Shown here in pieces: positions 8,856 through 17,195 of a DNA stretch of 64,000 bases; positions within the stretch are counted from its first letter, which is position 1, and each line of letters begins with the position of its first letter. A model generated the notes under the pieces. It worked only from the letters and a program-made list of their open reading frames with translations. It ran no database searches and was not told the DNA's origin. Made by a program: the position numbers and the translations under genes. Location: NCBI RefSeq assembly GCF_007992495.1, contig NZ_BKAJ01000073.1:1-64000 (forward strand). The letters are read 5' to 3'. This stretch comes from Reyranella soli. GTDB taxonomy: Bacteria; Pseudomonadota; Alphaproteobacteria; Reyranellales; Reyranellaceae.

Positions 8856-9869
8856 ATGATCCAGACAACCAGCTCGCCGTCGCGCGCACCTCTCGTCGCC
8901 CTCGTCGTCGTGGGCGCGATCCTGCTCCTCCTGCCGCTGGTCATCGCCGACCGGCCCTTCGAGCTGCGCATGGCCACGCTGGTCCTGCTGTTCGCGACCA
9001 TGGGGCAGGGCTGGAACGTGCTAGGCGGCTATGGCGGGCAGATCTCGATCGGCCATGGGCTGTATTTCGGCCTCGGCGCCTATACCTCGGCCGTCCTGTC
9101 GGTGAAGTTCGGCGTTAATCCGTGGCTCGGCCTGCCGCTCGCGATCCTGGTGCCGACCTTGTACGCGGTTGCCATCGGCATTCCCTGCTTCAGGCTGCGC
9201 GGCCACTACTTCGTCATCGCCACGCTGGTGGTGGCCGAATCGATGTTCCAGGTATTCACCGTGTGGGACTGGGTCGGCGCCGCGATCGGCCTCGAGCTGC
9301 CGGTGCGGCCCGACGGCTGGCTGAACTTCCAGTTCCATCGCGACAAGACTCCTTACTATTACCTGGCACTTGGACTGCTGGCCGTCGTGACCTTCGGCAT
9401 TTGGCGCATGGGGCAGTCGCGGCTGGGCTTCCTGCTGCGCGCCGTGCGTGACGACGAGGAGGCGCTGCGCAGCCTCGGTTTCTCGCCTCAGGTCTACAAG
9501 TCCATCGCCATGGCGATCAGCGCCGCGATCCTGGGGGCTGCCGGCGTTTTCCATACGCAGTACGTCCTGTTCGTCGACCCGTTCAGCGTGCTGGGGCTGC
9601 ATCTGTCGGTGCTGGTGGCGCTGTTCGCCATCCTCGGCGGGGCGGGCACGCTGTTCGGTCCGATCCTGGGCGCCGCCATCCTGGTGCCGCTGTCGGAGTA
9701 TTCGCGCGTCGCCTTCTCGGGAAGCGGCCGCAACGTCGATCTGCTGATCTACGGATTCCTGATCATGGTCATCGCGGTCTATCGACCGGACGGCGTGATC
9801 GGTTGGCTGAGCCGGTCGGCCGGCTCCAGGCGCCGTGCGGGCGCTTCCATGAAAGGACAGGGTCAATGA
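8856..9869 (+). CDS. livM: Branched-chain amino acid type ABC transporter permease (LivM family)
   Basis: A 337-residue membrane protein with the LivM signature GQGWNVLGGYGGQISIGHG near residue 50 and roughly ten hydrophobic segments, ending in a positively charged cytoplasmic tail. The ATG at 8856 lies 2 bases after the LivH stop; a longer in-frame reading upstream would run through the livH gene and is not credible. The stop codon overlaps the start of the DUF3830 gene in an ATGA motif. It pairs with the LivH-type permease to form the translocation path for the ligand caught by the receptor at 6690. Confidence 0.93.
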   Translation: MIQTTSSPSRAPLVALVVVGAILLLLPLVIADRPFELRMATLVLLFATMGQGWNVLGGYGGQISIGHGLYFGLGAYTSAVLSVKFGVNPWLGLPLAILVPTLYAVAIGIPCFRLRGHYFVIATLVVAESMFQVFTVWDWVGAAIGLELPVRPDGWLNFQFHRDKTPYYYLALGLLAVVTFGIWRMGQSRLGFLLRAVRDDEEALRSLGFSPQVYKSIAMAISAAILGAAGVFHTQYVLFVDPFSVLGLHLSVLVALFAILGGAGTLFGPILGAAILVPLSEYSRVAFSGSGRNVDLLIYGFLIMVIAVYRPDGVIGWLSRSAGSRRRAGASMKGQGQ

Positions 9870-10300
9870 AGTTCGAGATCACCTTCAAGCGCGGCGGAAC
9901 GCTCAGGATGACGACGTTGGATGCCGCGCCCAAGACGGCGGCTGCGGTCAAGGCCGAGGCGCCCATCGAGACCATGGTCTACCAGGCGCGCTGGTCGGGC
10001 CGTGAGGTCGCCATGCCGGTCAACTTCAAGCACAAGCCGCCGCGCGAGAACCAGAGCATCCGCGCCAATATCGGCGACGTGATCTACTTCCAGGAATGGC
10101 CCGACGCCTACGACCGGTCGGGCTTCGAGAATATCGGCATCTTCTACGGCGCCGAGATCGTACGCGAATGGCGCGGCGATGCGCCGGTGAACGTGTTCGG
10201 CCGCATCGATCCCGCCCAGTACGACCTGCTGCGCGAGATCGGCGATCGCGTGTGGCGGCAGGGCGGCGAGCAGATCACGATTCGCTCGGTCGAGGACTGA
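9866..10300 (+). CDS. DUF3830 family protein (cyclophilin-like fold predicted)
   Basis: A 144-residue protein matching in my recollection the DUF3830 family: the FEITFKRGGTLRMTTLDAAPKT opening shape, the ARWSGREVAMP segment, GDVIYF and IGIFYG are the recurring landmarks. The predicted fold resembles bacterial cyclophilin-like proteins of unknown role. The start ATG overlaps the livM stop (ATGA) and the livG start follows 2 bases after its own stop, so it is locked into the transporter cassette. No signal peptide or membrane segment is visible, so it is probably cytoplasmic. A binding or isomerase role for the imported ligand is speculation. Confidence 0.8.
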   Translation: MKFEITFKRGGTLRMTTLDAAPKTAAAVKAEAPIETMVYQARWSGREVAMPVNFKHKPPRENQSIRANIGDVIYFQEWPDAYDRSGFENIGIFYGAEIVREWRGDAPVNVFGRIDPAQYDLLREIGDRVWRQGGEQITIRSVED

Positions 10301-10302
10301 GC

Positions 10303-11034
10303 ATGGCCGCGACGTTGTCGGTCCGTCAGGTGTCGCGGTCGTTCGGCGGTCTGCAAGCTGTCAACTCGGTCTCACTGGACGTGGCGGCCGGCGAGATCCT
10401 TGGCATCATCGGGCCCAACGGCGCGGGAAAGTCGACGCTGTTCAACCTGATCGCAGGCCAGCTCAGGACCGATTCGGGAACGGTCGAATTCGAGGGGCGG
10501 CCGGTCACTGGGCTGGCCACCGAGGCGCTCGTCCGATGCGGGCTCGCCAAGACGTTCCAGACATCGCGGCCGTTCGGCACCATGACCTTCCTGGAGAATG
10601 TCATGGTGGCGGCTCTGTTGCGCGTGCCGGGGATCGCCACGGCCCGCCGCATCGCCCTTGAGCAGCTTGAGACCGTGGGCCTGGCCCATCGTGCCGATGT
10701 GCCGGCGGCCTGGGCGAGCACGGGCCAGCGCAAGCGGCTGGAGATCGCGCGGGCGCTCGCCACGCAGCCGCGCATGCTGCTGCTCGACGAGCCGTTCGGC
10801 GGCGTCGACCTGCCGTCGGTCGATGCGCTGATCGACCTCCTGCAGGCGGTGCGCAGCCGGGGCATCACCCTGATGGTGATCGAGCACAATCTCGAGGCCG
10901 TCCACCGGCTGGTCGACCGATTGATTGCGATGCACCTGGGCGAGGTGATCGTTAGCGGATCGCCCGAGCAGGTGACGCGCGACCTCCGGGTCGTGCAGGC
11001 CTACCTTGGCGCCAGCGAGGCGGCGCATGCTTGA
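10303..11034 (+). CDS. livG: ABC transporter ATP-binding protein (LivG family)
   Basis: A 243-residue ATPase with Walker A GPNGAGKST (residues 37-45), Walker B MLLLDEPFGGVD, and the downstream switch histidine in VIEHNLEAV. The ABC signature reads ASTGQRKRLEIARAL, a slightly divergent LSGGQ equivalent. The ATG at 10303 lies 2 bases after the DUF3830 gene; the open frame continues upstream through that gene but without homology. The 3' end overlaps the second ATPase gene by 8 bases. Together the two ATPases energise the LivHM permease. Confidence 0.94.
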   Translation: MAATLSVRQVSRSFGGLQAVNSVSLDVAAGEILGIIGPNGAGKSTLFNLIAGQLRTDSGTVEFEGRPVTGLATEALVRCGLAKTFQTSRPFGTMTFLENVMVAALLRVPGIATARRIALEQLETVGLAHRADVPAAWASTGQRKRLEIARALATQPRMLLLDEPFGGVDLPSVDALIDLLQAVRSRGITLMVIEHNLEAVHRLVDRLIAMHLGEVIVSGSPEQVTRDLRVVQAYLGASEAAHA

Positions 11035-11752
11035 GGTCGCCCATCTGGATGCCGGTTATGGCGACCATCAGGTGCTGTGGGACGTCTCCATCCGCGTGGC
11101 CGACGGCGAGGTGGTGGCGCTGCTCGGTCCCAACGGCTCGGGCAAGAGCAGCCTGATGAATTCGGTCTCGCGGCTGGTGACGCGGCTGGGCGGCACCATC
11201 GTCTTCGACGGCGTGGCGCTGCACGAGCTGCCCGCCTACAAGCTGCCGCGTCACGGCCTGTCACATGTGCTGGAACGGCACCGGATGTTCCCGCAGATGA
11301 CGGTGCTGGAGAACCTCCAGCTCGGCGCCGGGCCGGGAGCGTCGCGCGACAAGGTCGCCCGCGGCCTCGACAAGGCCTATGCGCTGTTTCCCCGCCTTCG
11401 CGAGCGCACCCGCCAGGTGGCGGGCTCGTTGTCCGGCGGCGAGCAGCAGATGTGCGCGATCGCCCGCGGGCTGATGAGCGAGCCGCGCCTGCTGCTGGTG
11501 GACGAGCCCTTCATCGGCCTGTCGCCGCACATGCGCGCCGAGGTGGATGCCGCCATTCGGCGGATCAACGGCGAAGGTGTGGCGATCCTGCTGATCGAAC
11601 AGAACGTGGCCGTTTCGCTGGCGATGAGCCATCGTGCCTATATCCTGCGCGAAGGTCGGGTGGTACTGGAAGGCCGGTCGGCTGAACTGGCGGCCGGGGA
11701 CGCCGTCCCGCAGGCCTTCCTTGGCCGCATTCAGCCCGCCCGCCCCAACTAG
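11027..11752 (+). CDS. livF: ABC transporter ATP-binding protein (LivF family)
   Basis: A 241-residue ATPase with Walker A GPNGSGKSS, signature LSGGEQQMCAIARGL, Walker B LLLVDEPFIGLSP and the switch histidine region replaced by LIEQNV, typical of LivF. The start chosen is the ATG at 11027 inside the end of livG, giving an 8-base overlap that implies translational coupling; an in-frame ATG at 11006 adds only a basic tail. It is the last importer component; the regulator gene starts 11 bases downstream. Confidence 0.94.
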   Translation: MLEVAHLDAGYGDHQVLWDVSIRVADGEVVALLGPNGSGKSSLMNSVSRLVTRLGGTIVFDGVALHELPAYKLPRHGLSHVLERHRMFPQMTVLENLQLGAGPGASRDKVARGLDKAYALFPRLRERTRQVAGSLSGGEQQMCAIARGLMSEPRLLLVDEPFIGLSPHMRAEVDAAIRRINGEGVAILLIEQNVAVSLAMSHRAYILREGRVVLEGRSAELAAGDAVPQAFLGRIQPARPN

Positions 11753-11763
11753 GAGGCGACGGC

Positions 11764-12408
11764 GTGTCGGTCGGAACGAGAGAAGGCAACGTGCCGGAAG
11801 CGAGGAAGAAGAAAACCGCGGCGCGCAAGCCGGAGGCGGCCGTCAAGGTCCGACAGGGAAGCCTCGGCAGCATCATCCGCAAGGCTCGCCTCGAGCGGCG
11901 CATGGTGCTGCAGGACCTGGCGGACAAGGCCGAGCTGTCGATCAGCTTCCTGAGCCAGGTCGAGCGCGATCTCCTGTCGCCCTCGGTCAGCGCCTTGAAG
12001 CGCATCGCCGATGTGCTCGATATTCCCGCCGGCTCGTTGATGTTCGGCGCCGAGACGCGCAAGGGCGGCGTCGGCATCGGGCTGGTGCGGGGCCACAGCC
12101 GCAAGCGCGTCGTGTTTCCCGATTCGCGCATAGAATACGAGATGCTGACTCCCGACCTGCGCCGCCGCATGTCGGTGCTGTGGCTGAAGGCGCCGCCACA
12201 CGCGGAGAGTGGGCCGGTCTTCTCCCACAACGGCGAGGATGCCGTCATCGTGCTGAAGGGCCGGCTGGAGGTCGAGATTGGCGGGGTGTGGCACGAGCTC
12301 TCCAAGGGCGACAGCCTGTACTTCGACAGCGAGCTGCCCCACCGCTGGCGCAACAGCTCCAGCTCGGTCGCCGAGGTCATCTGGGTGTCGACCCCGCCCT
12401 CATTCTAG
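11764..12408 (+). CDS. XRE-family regulator with C-terminal cupin sensor domain
   Basis: A 214-residue two-domain regulator: a lysine-rich N-terminal tail (about 35 residues), a helix-turn-helix of the XRE class (roughly residues 38-95, including LQDLADKAELSISFLSQVE), and a cupin domain (about residues 140-205, GEDAVIVLKGRLEVEIGG and DSELPHRWRN) that probably binds the effector. GTG at 11764 is the start used; another GTG at 11791 is possible. It follows livF by 11 bases, so it is co-transcribed with the genes it probably controls. The palindrome at 690-723 is a candidate target (inference). The next gene converges from the other strand. Confidence 0.9.
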   Translation: MSVGTREGNVPEARKKKTAARKPEAAVKVRQGSLGSIIRKARLERRMVLQDLADKAELSISFLSQVERDLLSPSVSALKRIADVLDIPAGSLMFGAETRKGGVGIGLVRGHSRKRVVFPDSRIEYEMLTPDLRRRMSVLWLKAPPHAESGPVFSHNGEDAVIVLKGRLEVEIGGVWHELSKGDSLYFDSELPHRWRNSSSSVAEVIWVSTPPSF

Positions 12409-12430
12409 CCTGCCGCCGGGGCGCGCATGG

Positions 12431-13327
12431 TCAACGCAGCGTCGGCAGGGTGGCGTGCAGGTGGTTCAGGAAGCCGGCCGTGGCCATCGGCAGGGTGCGC
12501 CCCTTGAGGACGCAGACATCGACCGTCGCCTGCTGCAGCTCGCGGTCGGTTAGGGGAACGGCCACGACCTGGCCGGCCTCGATCTCGCGCTTGACGGTCA
12601 GCCGCGGCAGGTAGGTGATGCCGCAGCCCGAGCGGGCGAAGCCGCGCAGCGCCTCGATCGAGTTGGTCTCGAGCGTCGGATTGAGCGTGAGCTGCGCCGT
12701 GCGGCAACGCGTGTCGAGCAGTGTGCGGATGCCGAAATGCTTGCGCGGCACGGCGACGGGATATTGCAGCGTGTCGCTCAGGCTGAGACGTCGCTGCCTG
12801 GCCGCCGGGTAGCCCGCGATCATGATGGCGAACAGCGGATCCTTGAGCCGCATGGTGCGATGGATGTCGGCCTCGGGGCTGGAGGTGAAGGCGACGCCGA
12901 TATCGGCATCGCCGTCGCGCACCGCGGTGATCACCGACTCCGTGCCGGTGATCTCGAGGCTGATGCTGACGCCCTGGAAGCGCTTGCGGAAGGTGGCTAT
13001 GGCATGGGTGAGCCCGTTGGCCACGACGCCTTCGACTGAGCAGATGCGCACATGGCCCCGCCGCAGGCCCTTGAGATCGTCGATCTCGGAATTGATGCGT
13101 TCCTCGTCGAGCAACGCCGCCCGCGCATAACGGGCGTACAGCTCGCCGGCGGAGGTCGGCACGACGCCGCGGGCGTGGCGCTCGAACAGGGGCAATCCGA
13201 ACGTGACTTCGAGGTTTCGCATCTGTCGGCTCAGGGCCGAGGGAGCGATGTGAAGGCGATCCGCTGCTTCCCGGATCGAGCCGGCGCGGATGACCTCGTT
13301 GAAATAGCGCAGGGCCGTCAGTGACAT
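12431..13327 (-). CDS. LysR-family transcriptional regulator
   Basis: A 298-residue LysR protein: winged helix-turn-helix at residues 1-60 (MSLTALRYFNEVIRAGSIREA, then APSALSRQMRNLE) and a two-lobed effector-binding domain from about residue 90. The chosen ATG at 13327 aligns with the normal LysR N terminus; the frame stays open upstream to 13510, but that part is not LysR-like and crosses the divergent promoter. It is divergent from the TRAP transporter genes and converges with the XRE-cupin gene (22 bases between stops). The palindromes at 13342-13356 and 13400-13416 fit the T-N11-A LysR box, so it probably regulates both itself and the TRAP operon. Confidence 0.94.
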   Translation of the reverse strand: MSLTALRYFNEVIRAGSIREAADRLHIAPSALSRQMRNLEVTFGLPLFERHARGVVPTSAGELYARYARAALLDEERINSEIDDLKGLRRGHVRICSVEGVVANGLTHAIATFRKRFQGVSISLEITGTESVITAVRDGDADIGVAFTSSPEADIHRTMRLKDPLFAIMIAGYPAARQRRLSLSDTLQYPVAVPRKHFGIRTLLDTRCRTAQLTLNPTLETNSIEALRGFARSGCGITYLPRLTVKREIEAGQVVAVPLTDRELQQATVDVCVLKGRTLPMATAGFLNHLHATLPTLR

Positions 13328-13341
13328 GGGTCTCCGTCGTT

Positions 13342-13356
13342 TTCTGATTTTCAGAA
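13342..13356. promoter_or_regulatory. Perfect palindrome, candidate LysR autoregulatory site
   Basis: The sequence TTCTGATTTTCAGAA is a perfect inverted repeat (6-base arms, 3-base centre) and contains T-N11-A, the core of a LysR-type box. It starts 15 bases upstream of the LysR gene's ATG, a position suited to autorepression. Its centre lies 59 bases from that of the second palindrome at 13400-13416. Confidence 0.6.
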
Positions 13357-13399
13357 CGCTAGGAGACAAGCCATCGCATGGCAACAACAGGGGCAGACC

Positions 13400-13416
13400 G
13401 TTGCCGAAACGGCAAC
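13400..13416. promoter_or_regulatory. Perfect palindrome GTTGCCG-AAA-CGGCAAC, candidate LysR box
   Basis: A perfect 7-base inverted repeat with a 3-base centre between the LysR gene and the TRAP transporter operon. It contains T-N11-A (TGCCG...CGGCA), the classical LysR-type recognition pattern. It lies about 97 bases upstream of the DctQ start, where an activator site would be expected. No clear -35/-10 pair was recognised beside it. Confidence 0.65.
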
Positions 13417-13512
13417 GCTTTGTCGTCGAAATTGATCTTGTCGAGAACCGCCCCAGGCATTCTGTTTGCTTGCACAAGGAAGACGGAAACCGGGGGACGA
13501 GAGAGTTCAAAG

Positions 13513-14049
13513 TTGACTGAGTGGCTCAAGAAATTCCTGCACGCGCTTGCAGCCGTGATGCTGCTGGCGATCGTCCTCATCGTGCTGCTGAACGTCGTCC
13601 TGCGCTATTTCTTCAATATCGGCCTTGGCTGGACGGAGGAGGCGGCACGCTTCCTGCTGATCGCCATAACGTTCGTCGCCGCCGCCGCCGCGGTGAAGGA
13701 GTGGGGGCACTTCCGCCTTCTCATCGCGACGAAGTGGATGTCGCCTCGCGGCCTCGTTGCCGTCCAGATCTTCGCCATCCTGGTCGTGCTCGCCGTGTCG
13801 GCCGTCCTGCTCCGCTACGGCATCGCCATCACCCAGGTGAGCTGGTCGCAGACCTCGCCGACCATGGAATGGAAGATGGGATATCTCTATTCGATCGTTC
13901 CGGTGTGCGGCGCCATCATGATCGTCTTTGGGCTTGAGCATCTCTGGAACGTCATCCGGGGCAAGTCGACGCCTCTGCAGAGCACTGCGCACGATCCGCA
14001 CGCCACCCATCCGGCGCAGTCGGCTGAGAACCTGGAAGGGCCTGTCTGA
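13513..14049 (+). CDS. dctQ: TRAP transporter small permease (DctQ family)
   Basis: A small membrane protein of 178 residues with four hydrophobic segments (beginning LHALAAVMLLAIVLIVLLN) and the DctQ landmark NIGLGWTEEAARFLL. The start is uncertain: TTG at 13513 follows GACGAGAGAG (13496-13505) and gives the usual family length; an ATG at 13378 would add 45 residues without similarity and would overlap the palindrome at 13400-13416. The stop overlaps the ATG of the large permease by one base. It is a structural and accessory subunit of a sodium- or proton-driven importer of organic acids or related anions. Confidence 0.88.
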   Translation: MTEWLKKFLHALAAVMLLAIVLIVLLNVVLRYFFNIGLGWTEEAARFLLIAITFVAAAAAVKEWGHFRLLIATKWMSPRGLVAVQIFAILVVLAVSAVLLRYGIAITQVSWSQTSPTMEWKMGYLYSIVPVCGAIMIVFGLEHLWNVIRGKSTPLQSTAHDPHATHPAQSAENLEGPV

Positions 14050-15329
14050 TGGCAATAGCGGTCATGGTCGTCGCCTTCGCTATCATGCTGATCCTGACGA
14101 CGCCGGTGGCGTTCGCCATCGCCGGCGCCGCCACGCTGGGCCTGATGATCGGCGACACGGCGCCGCTGCTGGTCGTCCCGCAACGCATATTCGCCGGCGC
14201 CGATTCGTTCGTCCTGCTGGCCATTCCGCTTTTCATCCTGGCCGGCGCCCTGATGGAGACGGGCGGCATCTCAGCCCGCCTCGTCGACCTCGCGCGCGCC
14301 CTGGTCGGACATATTCGCGGCGGGCTGGGCATGGCCGTCGTCGTGGCGGAGGCCTTCTTCTCCGGGATCTCCGGCTCGACGGTCGCCGATGTGTCGGCCA
14401 TCGGCTCGCTGATGATCCCCTCCCTGAAACGGATGGGCTTCAAGCCCGATCGCGCGGTGGCGATCGTGTCGGCGTCGTCCGCCATGGGCATTCTCATACC
14501 GCCCTGCCTCGTCATGGTCGTCATCGCGCAGATCGCCGGCCTCTCGGTGGGCGCGTTGTTCCTGGCGGGCTTCGTGCCGGCGGCCGTGCTGGCGCTCGCC
14601 TTGATGCTCCTGATCTACTTCCAGGCGCGCCGCGACGGCATCGGCGGCGACAAGCGGGCGACCTGGCGGGAAAAGGGACGGGCGTTCGTGGCTGCGCTCG
14701 TGCCGCTGATGATGCCCATCATCGTGTTCGGGGCGATCCTGAGCGGGATGGCCGACCCGACCGAAGCGGCGGTGCTCGCTGTCGCCTATGCGTTCGTGAT
14801 CGGGGTGTTCGTCTACAAGGAGATCCGCTGGAGCCAGTTGCCGAAGATCTTCATCGACAGTGCGGTGACCAGCGGCGTCGTGATCTTCATGGTGGGGGCC
14901 GCCTCGAGCTTCTCCTGGATCCTCGCCTTCGAGCAGGTGCCGGCGCAGCTCGCCCACCTGATGCTGGATATCTCCTCGTCGCCGATGGTCTTCTTCATTC
15001 TCAGCATCGCGATCCTCACGGTGCTTGCCGCGGTGCTGGAAGGGCTGCCTGCGATCATCATCTGCCTGCCGATCTTCCTGCCGATCGCCGCCCAGTTCCA
15101 CATCGATCCGCTGCACTACTCGATCGTCGTGGTCGCGGCCACCGGTCTCGGCCTGTTCCTGCCGCCGATCGGCATCGGCCTCTACATCGCGAGCTCGTTC
15201 GCCAATCTCACTGCTGAGCAGACGTTCAAGGCGATGATGCCCTACACGATCGTGCTCGCTCTCGGGATGGTCATCCTGATGATCTTTCCCTGGCTCACAC
15301 TTGTAATCCCGCGTCTTGTCTTTGGCTGA
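14049..15329 (+). CDS. dctM: TRAP transporter large permease (DctM family)
   Basis: A 426-residue protein with about twelve hydrophobic stretches and DctM landmarks: LLAIPLFILAGALMETGGIS, GLGMAVVVAEAFFSGISGSTVADVSAIG and the C-terminal FLPPIGIGLY. It is the transport channel of the TRAP system, coupling ion flow to ligand uptake from the periplasmic receptor encoded next. The start ATG overlaps the DctQ stop by one base. Confidence 0.95.
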   Translation: MAIAVMVVAFAIMLILTTPVAFAIAGAATLGLMIGDTAPLLVVPQRIFAGADSFVLLAIPLFILAGALMETGGISARLVDLARALVGHIRGGLGMAVVVAEAFFSGISGSTVADVSAIGSLMIPSLKRMGFKPDRAVAIVSASSAMGILIPPCLVMVVIAQIAGLSVGALFLAGFVPAAVLALALMLLIYFQARRDGIGGDKRATWREKGRAFVAALVPLMMPIIVFGAILSGMADPTEAAVLAVAYAFVIGVFVYKEIRWSQLPKIFIDSAVTSGVVIFMVGAASSFSWILAFEQVPAQLAHLMLDISSSPMVFFILSIAILTVLAAVLEGLPAIIICLPIFLPIAAQFHIDPLHYSIVVVAATGLGLFLPPIGIGLYIASSFANLTAEQTFKAMMPYTIVLALGMVILMIFPWLTLVIPRLVFG

Positions 15330-15351
15330 GGCCGCCCTGGAGGATGGAGCA

Positions 15352-16386
15352 ATGACTGAGCGAAAAATTCTGCATGCAAGTCGTCGTCGGTTTCTGAGTG
15401 GTTCCGCCTCGGGCGCGGCCGCCCTGGTGCTCGCGTCGCGCGGCGCTCTTGCGCAGCCCGCGATCGTGAAGCTGCCGAAGAAGATCACGATCAAGGCGGC
15501 GACGATAACGGCCGAGTCCTTCCCCTACGTGGACGGGCTGCGGTACTGGAAGAAGGCCGTCGAGAGCCGCACCGGCGGCGATGTCGACTTCCAGGTCTTC
15601 CACACGGCGCAGCTCGGCGACGAGCGCACGGTCAACGAGGGCATCCTCGCCGGCTCGATCCAGGTCGGCATCGGTGCAGGTGCGTGGGCAGGCTTCGTTC
15701 CCGCCTATAACGTCGTGGAGCTGCCGTTCCTCATCCGCGATCTCAAGCACATGTACAGCCTCGCCGATGGCGCTCTGGGGGCCAAGCTCGCCGAGCAGGC
15801 CGCTGCGAAGGGCTTCAAGGTCCTGGCCTATTACAGCGCCGGCGCCCAGCATTTCCAGACGCGCAGGACGACCGTGCGCAGCCTGCCGGACATCAAGGGC
15901 CTCAAGATACGCGTCATCCAGAACAAGGCCCTCATCGACGGCTTCCGCGCCCTCGGAGCGGTGCCGACGCCGCTTCCCTATCCGGAGATCTATACCGCGC
16001 TTCAGCAGGGCACGGTCGACGGCACCGCGAACGACCTGCTGACCGTGACCTCGGCGCGGCTCTATGAAGTGGTGAAGCTCTTCACCTGGTCCAGCTACGT
16101 GGTCGAGCCGCGCCCCGTGATCATGTCGAAGGCGTATTTCGACGCGTTGCCGGCCGATTTCCAGAAGCTTCTCTCCGAGACCGCCCAGGAGGCGGCCGTG
16201 CATGAACGCAAGGTCTTCGAAGAGCGCGCGGCAGGCGCCCTCGACGAGGCGAAGAAGAACGGCATGCAGTTCTTCGAGCTCACGGACCGGCCTAAGTGGG
16301 TCGAGGCGAGCCAGCCGGTATGGGAGGCCTTCGGCAAGGCGACGCCCGGCGCCGCCGAGCTCATCAAGATCATCCAGTCGACATGA
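15352..16386 (+). CDS. dctP: TRAP transporter substrate-binding protein (DctP family)
   Basis: A 344-residue periplasmic receptor. The chosen ATG follows GGAGGATGGAGCA and precedes a twin-arginine-like signal (SRRRFLSGSASGAAAL, cleavage near ALAQ). DctP landmarks are present: LKIRVIQNKALIDGFRALGAVP, in which the arginine normally salt-bridges the ligand carboxylate, and YTALQQGTVDGTAND. The presence of that arginine suggests a carboxylate ligand. It sits 22 bases after the large permease. The two genes after it are RidA-like, so the ligand may give an enamine or imine intermediate (inference). Confidence 0.93.
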   Translation: MTERKILHASRRRFLSGSASGAAALVLASRGALAQPAIVKLPKKITIKAATITAESFPYVDGLRYWKKAVESRTGGDVDFQVFHTAQLGDERTVNEGILAGSIQVGIGAGAWAGFVPAYNVVELPFLIRDLKHMYSLADGALGAKLAEQAAAKGFKVLAYYSAGAQHFQTRRTTVRSLPDIKGLKIRVIQNKALIDGFRALGAVPTPLPYPEIYTALQQGTVDGTANDLLTVTSARLYEVVKLFTWSSYVVEPRPVIMSKAYFDALPADFQKLLSETAQEAAVHERKVFEERAAGALDEAKKNGMQFFELTDRPKWVEASQPVWEAFGKATPGAAELIKIIQST

Positions 16387-16425
16387 GCTGGATGCCTGTG
16401 CCGAAAACACCACCCCTGACAGTCG

Positions 16426-17187
16426 ATGGATAGGATGACAAACTTGGTTTCGTTTGACGCCGGCAACTATCAATTCATTCCAGGAGTCTTCCAGTATTCC
16501 GCGGGTGTAAGGGCCGGCGACGGCTTCGAGATCGTTCGCGTGCGTTTTCGTGAGCCACTTCCCCTGGCGCAGGCCTTTCCGGCCGTCGAGGCTCACCTCG
16601 CGGCCGCGAATCGTCTGCCGGCTGCCTTTTGCTCCTGCGAGCTTCGGTCGCCGGCGCCGTTCACGGAGGCGGGCTTCGCGGCCTTCAATCGGGAATATGT
16701 CGGCTGGCTCGAGCGCTGGGGCCTGATCCGGGACGGCGTGAATCCGGTGGCGCGCACCAACGTCTGCCCGCAGGTCGCGCCGCCCGGCAACGTCACTCTC
16801 TACGCCTTTTCCTACACGCGTCCGAAGACGGCGGGCGGCCCCGGCGGCTTCGTCGTAGCCGGCAGCGGCGAGGCTCCCGAAGGCAAGGGCAACTATCGAG
16901 ACCATGCGATCCGGCTCGGCGATCGCTCGGTCGAAGGTCTGGCGGAGAAAGCCAAGTGGGTGCTGGGCGAAATGGAGCGTCGCATGACGGCCCTCGGCGT
17001 GAACTGGGCCGACAATACGGGCACGCACCTTTACACGGTGTACGATATCCATCCTTTCCTCGAGCGCGAGATCGTCGGCCGGGGTGCGTCATCCAACGGC
17101 CTGAGCTGGCACTTTGCCCGCCCGCCGGTCCAGGACCTCGACTACGAGATGGACGTTCGCGGGGTGTCCACCGAGCTCGTCATCTGA
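16426..17187 (+). CDS. RidA-like protein of unknown function
   Basis: A 253-residue protein that I cannot place in a named family. The first half contains a stretch reminiscent of RidA/YjgF proteins (FAAFNREYVGWLERWG followed by NPVARTNVCPQ, with an arginine at the position of the RidA anion-binding residue, then YAFSY). The second half ends in DLDYEMDVRGVSTELVI. It has no signal peptide or membrane segment. ATG codons at 16426 and 16435 are both possible. It lies 39 bases after the TRAP receptor and 8 bases before a three-domain RidA protein, so the pair probably work on the imported compound, perhaps in deamination of an unstable amino intermediate. That role is inference. Confidence 0.6.
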   Translation: MDRMTNLVSFDAGNYQFIPGVFQYSAGVRAGDGFEIVRVRFREPLPLAQAFPAVEAHLAAANRLPAAFCSCELRSPAPFTEAGFAAFNREYVGWLERWGLIRDGVNPVARTNVCPQVAPPGNVTLYAFSYTRPKTAGGPGGFVVAGSGEAPEGKGNYRDHAIRLGDRSVEGLAEKAKWVLGEMERRMTALGVNWADNTGTHLYTVYDIHPFLEREIVGRGASSNGLSWHFARPPVQDLDYEMDVRGVSTELVI

Positions 17188-17195
17188 GTCGATCG

